Below, piece after piece: positions 10,870 to 21,400 of a stretch of DNA of 64,000 bases. Position 1 is the stretch's first letter. The number at the start of each line of letters is the position of its first letter. Location: assembly GCF_025370935.1 (NCBI RefSeq), contig NC_133477.1, positions 17,616,056 to 17,680,055 on the forward strand, given 5' to 3'. This DNA is from Choristoneura fumiferana (taxonomy: Eukaryota > Arthropoda > Insecta > Lepidoptera > Tortricidae). The position numbers and the translations under genes were made by a program. Below the pieces are notes generated by a model. That model searched no databases. It was not told the DNA's origin and saw only the letters and a program-made list of their open reading frames with translations.

Positions 10870-13800
10870 TCACTTGGCAACCTCAGCCAGCAGTTCTGAC
10901 TCAACCCCAGCCAGTGCCCACCGGTGCTCCGTGATCTCCAGGGCTTCCCACTCGGCCTTGAACGCGGCTTTCGGGTCCGGGGGCATCGCCATGGCCGCTC
11001 CTGACATCTGCTCCTGCATTATCTTGGATTGGTCGGCGGCTGTGGAAGTGAAAAGGAGAATCAGACCAAACAAGGAGGATTATTACTGTTGCTGGCAAAA
11101 CAAAGTTTTAGGTTGGCAGAACATTTTTCATTGCCACTTACTTCCATTCTCATAAATTTAAACCGCTGAGATTATAGGAACATGAAATTTATGCGCGGCC
11201 CTGCAACGTGCCACACTCCGGCGCCGCGCCGTGTCTAGTTAAGACGCCGTGCCATGATGTGGCCAGGCTCTTAACCTGTCCTCTCCCAGAGGCACAAATT
11301 TGTGCCCAAAATCCTTCGATCCTGTTATCCTGGGAGATGACAGATTAAAACATGCACACATTCATTTCATTCATTCTCATTTTATGCAATCAGTTCTTCT
11401 TGTAGCTGTCTGTGTTAGCATTCACTTTAACCACAGTACAAAAAAGGAGCAGTATATATACCGTCTCGGCAGCGTCCTTGATATAATTACCTACGCCGGC
11501 TCGGTGCACGATCGCGCGATAGGGCTGCCTACTCCACTAACTGTCACTCTTCAGTTATGTATTTGATTTGATAATGTCACATGAAATTTACAGTAGGGAA
11601 AGGATTAGGAGCTTTAGGAAATTATGGAAGGAATGGACTAAGTCGTGTTTAACAAAAATGCATTTTAAGTTATTTTAATTAACTACAAAATGTATTAAAC
11701 GGTTTTATTTGGCTTCATCACTACGTATATTTGTTACCTACCTGAGATGTGCGAAGCTTTATTATTGACTTTAAGAGTATAAAAAATAAAAAAATCACAT
11801 TCTGATAAATAACTTAGATACGTTTTTATTATATTATATTATCCGTACACCGAACATACTGTTTAAATCGTTTGTGACATATTAAGGTCGTAATAAATGC
11901 GCGTGAGTCCGTACGTACTCGCGGAGCACTCGCGACTGATGGTTGTCGAGGTATGCTGAGAATTAGTGGCGCGTAGGTGTAACTCGCGTTCCGGCCGTTT
12001 GTATGAAGACGTTATACTGCTCCTTTTTTGTACTGTGCTTCAACTTAGCCCCAATTAATATCAAAGCTTACCATTATTCTCTCCGAGCACAAGAGTGTAG
12101 ATGGTGCGGAGTCCAAACACATTAAGGAAGTACCAGGAGGCGGAAGAGACCCAGGACGCGTCCAGGTAGGTCAACTCCACGCCGCGCTGCAGCATTGGCT
12201 TGAAGCGGAGCGTCAGCGGGGACGGGACCTTAGCTGATCACAAAAAGATCTACATAGTTCACAATTCAATTCTGATGTCAAAAAAATGTAATTCTGATAA
12301 ATGTGATGTTTACATTTTCATTAAAATGGTCTGATATAGGGTATAGTTAGGGTTGCTATATCGACAGTTAAGAATCAATAACACCTAACTATTATGCTAA
12401 AAGATGGTAGATAGACGGTATTGGTTCTTAACCCTCGATATGTCCCTGGGACTGTCTCCATATTTAGGTTTGTGTCACATATTGTTACTTGTCCTCCAGT
12501 TTATTAATATATACCTATAAAAGATACTTATTTATGCAGTAATAAAGCTAGTATTTACAGCATGGAATTTAGCTCTCTCCTAGAAGTGGTGTCCCAGTTT
12601 ATTATATTCGCCAGGCACTAATAAAGTCCCATTTTAGTTCCCAACACTTATGGCAACCCCAGGTATAGTAGTGATGGTTTTATTTTGTAAACTAGCCATT
12701 ACCCGCAACTCCATCTGTGCAGAATATGTTATCTCTATCCTGCGGGAACTATGCAATTTTCCAGGATAAAAATATACTATGTCCCTTTCACAATAAAAAA
12801 AAAGAAAACTGTTTCATTTAAAATGCTATGAATTATCTGTTAAGGTGGGTTACACCAAGACATGGTACAAAGTGATGTGGCACATTTCATTGAATGAATA
12901 TGTCAAAGAGTACTCAATTCGCATCATGCCATGTTTAGTGTGAACTTACCCTATCTTCTCATACATAGCAATCTTTTGAAATTCAGATGATGACCTTTCT
13001 ATTTGATCTAAGGAAGAGATAAACTGTTCTGGAATGACTCACTTGTCAGAAATCCACTGAACATCCAATTGATCCATCCTCCAATGATAATCATAGGCAG
13101 TACATTGGTGACATTCCCCTTCAGCATGTCTGTCATCATACTGGGGTCAGTCATGGGGTTCTGAAGGAAGAAAAATATTATTTGTGTTTCTATGTGGTAC
13201 AGTGGCATGCTATCATAATAATTTGGTTCTTAATGAGTTGCCTAAATTTTTCACATAACATCAGTGATGACAAGTATGGCATAAACATCTGCACAAACAA
13301 ATTTTTGCACATGATCAGAATTAAACCATCACCTTTGTGTGGGATTTGCCAGAAGGTAGAAGACAGTTCCCATTTGTTGTTGGAATGTATCCGGAACTCA
13401 GACTTAAGAAGAAGAGTTATTGGGGGTTTAGGTCCCGTGCACAATGGCCAAGTCAATTGTTGGCTCTCAAAGCCAACATCTATGTGACAAAGCCACTTTT
13501 TTGATGTGTCCCTTGTGTAGGGAAATTAGTAGGGATGGGCCGAAATTCGTTTTACATTTGGTTTGACCGAATTTCGGCAGCTTGAGCCAAACTTCGGCAT
13601 TCGGCGAAATTCGGTTGAAATGCCGAACATTCGGCACTACAAAAAAAGAACCTAGGTACTTGTACTATTTCGACTGAAATTAATAGAAACCATTATGTTT
13701 GTCCTAGCAGTAAAATATGCCACAAAAATTAAATAAACTTAAACATACCTATTCTTTTAATAAACATTTTGATTGCATTCTTATATTGAATAAAAAAAAG

Positions 13801-14631
13801 TGTGGTTTACAATTTTGACAAACTAAACATTGAGAAACATGAAGTATTTTAAATTATTTAGGGTGTTGTCAACAATCAAATTTAACAATCTTTTTATCTA
13901 TCTGATTTTTTTTAATTTACTGGAGGCAGGTTTTGAACCGAAGTTCAACTGAAATTTGGCCGAATTATTTATTTTCTCCTGAATGTTCAGCTAAAGTTTG
14001 TATTCGGTTCAAAGCACATTCGGCCCATCTCTAGAAATTAACCTTTTTTAATAATTTATTGAATCAGACATATTAATGAGCAATATCAAGGTTGTCAAGA
14101 CTTTGCATTAATAAGTTCATCTGTACCTGTGATGCAGGAGCCCTCTTCTGTACTTTGAAGTATCCAGTCTCCTCATTGTTGAACCAATGGCGGCGCATCG
14201 CGAATGACTGCTTCGGCAGGTACTTGCCATTCTCACGCAGCAGCCGCGCTCTGATCATCACTTGACTGAAATCCAGCAACTCATAATAGTAATTTATTTG
14301 TCACTATGACAGTAAATATTTCAAATGAGTTTTAACATGATTCGGAATATAGGATAGTATTCTTCGTTATTAACGTGAGAAATGACCAAGCGACTACAAT
14401 TTTGAGGTTTGAATTATTGATAAAGTTTAGTACTTATTTCACATGTTTTAGAAATCATAAAAATTGGTGAACCGTTGCATTTACCTGTCTTGCACTTGAA
14501 GTAATTCAATTTTCTTCTGAGAAGACAGTATAATTGAACATAGTGGCGCACAATCCCAACAAAAAGGTGATTATTACTATGGGAAGAAACACCCATCCTC
14601 GTATGTTGGGATCTAACAATAACTCGGCCAT
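10870..14631 (-). CDS. EMC3: ER membrane protein complex subunit 3 (EMC3), two frameshifts in exon 1
   Basis: EMC3 is an Oxa1-superfamily insertase subunit of the ER membrane protein complex, which inserts tail-anchored and multipass proteins. Five exons on the minus strand: 14631-14485, 14265-14127, 13160-13043, 12233-12072 and 11039-10870. All have AG/GT borders and matching phases. The product starts MAELLLDPNIRGWVFLPIVI and continues through ENGKYLPKQSF, NPMTDPSMMTDMLKGN, GGWINWMFSGF, RFKPMLQRGVEL, DASWVSSASWYFLN and ADQSKIMQEQMSGAAMAMP to a TGA stop. In exon 1 one base is missing in a T run after IIT and one in a GTTTCA-like context after RHYV. With both restored the model gives 245 residues, normal for an insect EMC3. 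Exon 1 is only about 250 bases from the gap, so sequencing error is the likeliest cause. Introns carry several transposons. Confidence 0.94.
11432..12037. mobile_element. Inverted-repeat element in EMC3 intron 4
   Basis: CACAGTACAAAAAAGGAGCA at 11432 is mirrored by TGCTCCTTTTTTGTACTGTG ending at 12037. Flanks read CTTTAAC on the left and CTTCAAC on the right, a near-match target duplication of 7-8 bp that points to a hAT-type element. Total is 606 bp. The interior is CG-rich in places and has no coding frame. Confidence 0.72.
13225..13487 (+). pseudogene. Fossil LINE fragment with zf-RVT-type zinc finger
   Basis: A frame on the plus strand reads NKFLHMIRIKPSPLCGICQ then KVEDSSHLLLECIRNSDLRR. 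The C-x2-C...H-x4-C spacing with SHLLLEC is the signature of the small zinc finger after the reverse transcriptase in Jockey- and R1-like LINEs. No reverse transcriptase is found beside it, so it is a 3' fragment. It lies in EMC3 intron 2, in the opposite orientation to the gene. Confidence 0.6.
13530..14033. mobile_element. hAT-type MITE in EMC3 intron 2
   Basis: TAGGGATGGGCCGAA at the left end is mirrored by TTCGGCCCATCTCTA at the right. Flanks are GAAATTAG and GAAATTAA, an 8-bp target duplication with one difference. The interior is studded with TTCGG/CCGAA motifs. Length is 504 bp. Confidence 0.78.
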
Positions 14632-14880
14632 TGTGTCAAGCTAATTTGTTAGTTAATACAACTGCTAAGTGACTAGGTGAATGTACTCTATGCTAGGTGA
14701 TATTCACTGCTATGCTTAAATTTCACAAGGAAAACTGATCGATTCAATTCGAGTCTCGTCGATCACATTTTATGGCAATCACAATACAATCACTGACAGT
14801 GACATAACGAATTGACGACACGACATCACAGTGTAGCCATGTCCTCAACCAAGAAAATCTCTATTACAGTCTAAAAATAT

Positions 14881-14980
14881 NNNNNNNNNNNNNNNNNNNN
14901 NNNNNNNNNNNNNNNNNNNNNNNNNNNNNNNNNNNNNNNNNNNNNNNNNNNNNNNNNNNNNNNNNNNNNNNNNNNNNNNN
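14881..14980. other. Assembly gap (100 N)
   Basis: A run of exactly 100 N, the conventional size for an unknown-length scaffold gap. It separates the EMC3 5' flank from a gene-free stretch. Whether the two contigs are truly adjacent is questioned by the split DRG2 gene. Confidence 0.99.
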
Positions 14981-17900
14981 CTATCAGATAAAGCTATTAC
15001 AAGTAATTAGCAAACAGCCCGTAATTAATTGCCTCTTACACCCCAGTGGGCGTAGTCGTTTTTTTGCGATCGTTTCTTTTCTTGTCGCTCGGTCGATTTC
15101 AATATCACTGAGTATTTTTTTGTTCAATGCCAATAAGATGTGATCGTGTATAGTTCACTAAAATATGTACAAAGACTTTTTTGTTTATAGCACAGAGTAC
15201 GTTTATAGTTACGTACGTATTAGCACGACGAACAAAGATGTTCTATGTAACTACGAAAGTTTTTTAATATTTTTCGTGTTAAATTACGTGGACATACTAT
15301 ACTTAATTTTCACTTTATACATTTTAGAGTATTTTTTCAATTGCAGAACAATTTGTTATATACGGATTGCGTTGAAGCAGTAAAGTGTTTGCATAACTAG
15401 AAACGTTGACGTTCCGTACTCTAAAAATTACTTAAGTTCCATATTAATTATGTATTATATACGTTACCAAGATATCAAAAATACCTATTCACCTTTATGC
15501 CACTAAGCACATAAGGTCGATGTTATACATATATTTATTTGACGCTATGGCTGTATAGATATTTATGCCCTTGACTGTACATGCGAAAAAGGCCTTTATT
15601 CACTTTTTTTACCCATAACGTTATTGCCCTAGAGTCTAGAGCAAATGGGCCTGGGAAGAAGCAAGAATACCTGTAACTTGTGAACTTGTCCTCGACAATA
15701 GAGCATCCTATAGACACCTGTAACTCTTTAATTGCGCACTGTTACGTTTCCACACGCGTATTTACATTGAATGCTTACGTGCTTTGTTCTCGGAATGTTC
15801 ACTCTTGTATAGTTTTTGCGTCGACTTTTGCTATTTCTCTTCCAGGGTTGTGTTTTTAGTTTAAATAGCTATCATTTTTTTTTAATCAGTCTTGCTTGAG
15901 TGTGTTAAAATTGTATTATAAATTCAATAAGCTGCATACATGGAAGCGCCTAGATATGAATTTACTTGGAATTTAATAAAATACGTAGACGAGAAATTGC
16001 CGAATGTTTGTGATTGTCATTGTTAAGTTTTAGCCTTTTTTAGGCAAGCCACTGTGCTTGAAATTGGTTATAATAATACCCGTAAATAATTATACAATGA
16101 AATAATGATGCAGTGTATTGTAATTAACTGTAACATTAATGTTGAAACTTAAATTAAGACGTGTAAGTAATGAGCACAAAAACTTGTGCTCGCACGCACG
16201 AAGCTCACCATTCATAAAAGTCACATCAGAAATAGACATTACAGGCCCGATTAGCTAACAATCACGCTGACATACAACGGTCGTACACATCCACTGACCT
16301 AAATGTACGAAAAGAGCGTTTTTCGTAATGAGAATCTTGGGCAACAGTTTTGTCAGCTACCATTGAACAAAACAATGCGCCATAAAAACGTTTCGGAAAA
16401 ACTATGCACAGCCCTGGTTAGTTGAGCGTTGAGCTTCGTTCAGGTGGAACGTTGAGGCTCGGAGCCCGGGGTCGCGCGGGACAGTCTCGGAGCGCCTGTT
16501 GAACATGCCGTGCTCAGCTCTCACCAGGATCAAGCACTGCGTGCAAGTATCCCGACCTTGGACCTCTTTTCAACAAGCCTAACTGCGATAGAAGAGTATC
16601 TGAACTAAACTATTTTCAGACACCCTTCTACAGGCTTAGTCTGGCTTCTAAATGGTTCGCCGAAAGTGTGAATATTACCTATAATTTGGTAAATTTCTCG
16701 CATGTTACCATCGTGAGTGCGTGACCTACGAGTGTACGCTTTCCCTCCGCTGCGATGTTTTTGTTTCCGATATGATATTAGTTTGATGCAGAGGTGTCTG
16801 TGATTATAAATAACCATCGTCGTGACTTGTGGGTTGTTGCGATTGGTGTTACGTTCGTGTTAACTGTTACATCCAAAGTTCTTTCCGTAATAGTGTTCGA
16901 GTGTGTTTGGACCAGGGATTGTTGCGATTGGATAGAACTTTAAAAAACGTTTAATAGTAAAGTTACCTGTCTATTAAGTATATGTGTGTGTGCAAAATGT
17001 TCTATTTTTTTTCTTAAATTAACTATAGGTAGATGCCTACCATACCATCATTTCACCGGACCGGTCAAAATATTTCTTCAAAGCGCGTCTTTAAACATTG
17101 TTTACATAAGCTTGCCAAAGAAAGAGTGTGGTAATTATTGTGTTAATATTAATTACTTGGTCCTAACGTCAAGTGTGTCGGATTTATAACTATCCGGCGA
17201 GCGAAGACAACCGATTAGCCATGTGTTGCGTGGTCCACCCAACCCGACAATTAAGTTAAACGCAGAAGGTGCGTCAACGCCGTCGAATCGCCTAAAATCG
17301 AAACGATAAAAAAAACTTAGGCGAATTGTAGAGGTACCTACGAGTTATATGTGTAGTTAGGTTATTTTCAGGGTAAGTAGTTATTACTGTAATTGTACCT
17401 TCAGAATAATTCAAAATCAATAGAGTAATAATTAAACTTTGATGAAATTTGTACCGTGTGTTTTAAAAGCGGTATCAAAGCTAACCCGTGTTTGTGTCGC
17501 ATGTGAATTATCTATCTATATAAATAAAAATGAATCCTTAAATGTGTTGATAAGCGCAAAACTCGGGAACCGGCTGGACCGATTTCGCTTATTCTCATTT
17601 TGTTGCGTTCGTTATTGTCAGGAGAAGGTTTTTATGGAAGAAAAACAACAACGGGGGCGAAGCCGCGTGCACCAGCTAGTAATAAATAATATTGCATTTT
17701 CATATTTTGAAAAATATCTCCACGTCTGTCTGCATTTAAAACCGATTTATAAATCTACTTTATTAATGTTCGATTGTTTAGCACACTACAGTAATCTCTC
17801 TATTAAACTCTTCACTGTATGAGCAAGAATTTAACAGAAATACTTTTGGACAGCTTTAGTTTTAGGCTTTCCGAGCATAATATGCACCCAGTCTATTTCA

Positions 17901-18419
17901 TTTTCTTCTAATATAAGTGGAAATATCCGGTTAATAACATTTTTTACGCAGTGAAGTAGGTAGTTCTCTTTTTCAATTAATCAGGTCGACCGCTACAGCA
18001 ATAAATTTAATAGTTGCAAATAAATCAAACACACCCATTTAATGTTGTGAATCCGAAACAATGTAGGTAGCGCTTTTAATTAAAAGCTAAGTAACTGTAG
18101 CGTGGAATTGAGGTATCGGATTACTGTAGATCCTGTTAAATTGACAGACGTAATATAATAATGTGTATGTTTACGTGTTATCGCAGTTATCACACTCTTT
18201 GTTAAAAAAAAACAATAATGCTTAACAAAGCTTCGCGGAAGGTTTCTAAAAATGGACTGAATCAGGAAGCGTCGTAATACATTTCGTAATAGGCCGTACA
18301 TAAACAAACATTTGAAATCCGCAATGAAATGCAAAATTATACGTATCGCAATCCGTAATCGCTTCCTCCCCAATTCGATACTTTCGCTGATCGGCGCGTG
18401 CGGCGCCGGCAGTCGCACG
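14981..18419. other. Gene-free stretch upstream of the MyTH4-FERM gene
   Basis: AT-rich, no recognisable exon and no myosin motor exon. A GC-rich patch at about 16435-16560 contains an ATG at 16505 opening MPCSALTRIKHCVQ before a GTATCC; this could be a 5' exon or promoter of something but cannot be linked to a gene. A Helitron-like repeat lies at 17511-17679. Confidence 0.55.
17511..17679 (+). mobile_element. Helitron-like nonautonomous element
   Basis: It starts TCTATCTATATAAATAAAAA after an A and ends GCACCAGCTAG before a T, which is the TC...CTRR structure with A/T insertion typical of Helitrons. The interior ACCGGCTGGACCGATTTCGC and GGGGGCGAAGCCGCG are familiar from lepidopteran nonautonomous Helitrons. 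Confidence 0.65.
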
Positions 18420-21400
18420 ATGTCGGCCGAGTCGAGCGGTGATCAGTCGGAGGTGGACATCTCGGGAGACAGCCTCTCCGGTGATGGTGATGATCGTCAC
18501 GAGAGCACCGATGACGAGTTTGTCGCCGCATTTCTGTGAGCTTTTGTTTTGTGTAGTGGCTGTGTTAGTTTTAAACAAGGGAACAATGCCATGATATAAT
18601 TGTGTTGTGTTTTGAATGTGTGAACGGACATCGCTGATAATTTTGGGAGTTTTTGTCTTTGTTGCGAGCATGTTTGTTGTTTCTTTTTTACGATAATGTG
18701 TGATATTACAATGAGGAGAAAATCCACTACTTTCCTCGATCGTTAATCAAGTTCTGAAAGTACATTGCTTAATCAGTTGTTTGTCGTTTTTAGGGTTCCG
18801 GAGCCAAAATGGCAAAAACGGAACCCTTATGCACATAGAAAAACCTGAAAAAGAGACCAGCGCTGGGAATTGAACCCAGGTGCTCAGTATTCCGTGCTGC
18901 GTGCTATAACCCCTACACCACGCGTTGGACAGAAGTCTTTTTTTTAGGGTTCCGCCATGTCTGACTGTCCGTCCGTCCACGGCTTTGCTCAGGGACTATC
19001 AATGCTAGAAAGCTGTAATTTTGCACGGATATAATTATATGTAAAATATGTCGACAAAATGGTACAATTAAAAACTTAAAAAAAATTTTTTTAGGTAACC
19101 TCCCATAGACGTACCTAAAGTAGGGGTGATTTTTTTTTCTCATCAAACCCTATATAGTGGGGTATCGTTGGATAGTTCTTTTAACCATTAGGTTAGGTTA
19201 ACCATTAGGGGTTTGCTCAGACGATTTTTCGATTCATTGATTTTTTTGCGAAATATTCAACTTTTAAGTGCAAATTTTCATTAAAATAGAGCGTCCCCCC
19301 CCCTCTAAAATCTAAACAGGTGGGTGGAAAGTTTTGAAAAAATTCAGTATGGTAGTAAGTATATCAAACTTTTAAGGAAAACTATAACGGCTAAGTTTGC
19401 TTGAGAATTATTAGTAGTGTTACTCTTAAATAGCAGCCTAAGGTATAAAATATACCTAAACTTGGAAGATTCCGTATAAAATACGAAATCCTAAGAAAAA
19501 TATTACTTAATTTTTTCCTAATGGCTACGGAACCCTATTTCGGGCGTGTTCGACACGCTCTTGGCCGGTTTTTAAGAAAAACAACGGCCACTTTGTCACG
19601 TTCGCACGAAACGTGTAGTTCGTGATAGGTTAAGAAAGGCGACAACGCGAATGATCGAAGACGTAATAAATTTCCTATCGGACTAGTTAACTACATATAA
19701 AATGCCGGATAACACTTAAAATAAGTAGGCAGAAGTAACTAAATCGAATTAATTCTACTCGTATTAGAAACACCCTACCAGCTTAACTCTACGATAAAGT
19801 AGAGGAAACTGAATCACATATCAGGGTGGAACCTTTTCACAGTCAATCTAAGGATGATTTATTTCTTTGGCAGATTGTATCGAATGTCAATATCATTTTT
19901 CCATCAATTCCAGCGAAAAGCTTGTTAAAGTAAAGTCAGCTGCAGAGAAAAATGACCCCCTACGATATACTATGTATGTACCGCAGTGGGATCATGTTTT
20001 ACTGAAGCTGACAGTACAGACAAATAGTGAACAGAAAATAATTTTCAGAGAAATAAACAGTTTTTTTTTTACACAGCAATTATATTTTTAATTACTACCT
20101 AATGCAGCCTATTACCTAAACCAAAATACCTAAAATTATTATTATTTTTATTTTTGATGAACCATTAGCACTAGTCTAAGTATATAGGTAGATAGCTATT
20201 TAAACGTCAAACAGGAAAATGCAGATACAGATCGTGAAGAATCCATACTAATAATTGTAAATGTGATAGTGTGTGTGTTTGTATGTTTATCCGTTTTTCA
20301 CGTCGAAACGGAGCGACGGATTGACGTAATTTTTGGCATAGAGATAGTTTATGGGCCAGAGAGTGACATAGGCTACTTTTTATCCCAGAAAAATGCACAG
20401 CTACCGAGGGAATAGCGCGCGATAACCGAGTTCCACGCGGGCGAAGCCGCGGACATAAGCTAGTTATTAAACAAAATGATCTACCTCGGCCTCTTACAGT
20501 ACACAATTTTCATAAAATTGTTTCATTTTTTTCATAATTTAAATAATCTTTTACCGTCTTCGGAGGTTTATATATATTGTTATAATTTGGTAGGTACCTA
20601 CTTCAAAACTGAGATAATCTTACAAATGGCCGTTAATTCATTTATGTATGTACTGATTTAATGGCTACCTACATAACATTAGGTTACCTACACTATTACA
20701 CGAAGGAAAATCTCCACCTTATGCAAGACGAAAATATTCGCATAACCACGGCAAAAATAATCTAGTTCTTGAGGGCCGTTATTCAAATGAACTCATCATA
20801 AATTTTAATTCGCACACAGCAAAATTAAATCGAACGTATTACATTACAAAGCTTAAAATTCATAATATTCATTGGATGTCGTAATAACTTGTTTTTTTAT
20901 TGCAATATGATATTTATAAAAACATTGAAACTGGATTTTTAAATTAAATTTATATATTTAGGCTACCGTAAGGCTACCGTGTTAGGTACATCTTGACTGA
21001 AAATCTTATTGGTTAATTGCAAGTTGTACGTGCCTATCAATCAATGTAAAATACAATGTTAAAATGTCAGAGTTTCTTGGAGTCCCTTGGAGTGGCAGCG
21101 CCATATTTAAAATGTACTGTCAAGTGGCGCGGCCATTTTGAAAAAATAGTATTTAAAACTTATTATATTGTTTTATTTACTCATGGTAACATAAGTGTGT
21201 TGAAAATTGCTTAGGTACATCAGTACCTATATAGTGGGTAACTTTCTTCATGGCGGCCAGTTACAAATATTTTAGAGGAGGGCCAGAATTATGCCAAAAA
21301 TGCATTTTGTTTTGAGTTTTTTTAATATACATTAACCCGGCACGAACTACGATGCTAGTCTAGGTGCTCCTTTACCTATAGTATATCTATTATTGTATTT

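Noticed and set aside
10870..14631. EMC3 as a pseudogene
   Set aside because: Only two single-base losses, both in homopolymers near a contig end. All splice sites and the other four exons are intact.
16505..16546. ATG in a GC-rich patch as exon 1 of the MyTH4-FERM gene (MPCSALTRIKHCVQ)
   Set aside because: Its donor phase does not fit an acceptor near 18413 in the right frame. It may be a 5' exon of something else, but this cannot be supported.
18860..18935. tRNA gene on the minus strand
   Set aside because: Same reason: it is the head of a family B SINE with a shared tail, repeated at 37054-37152.
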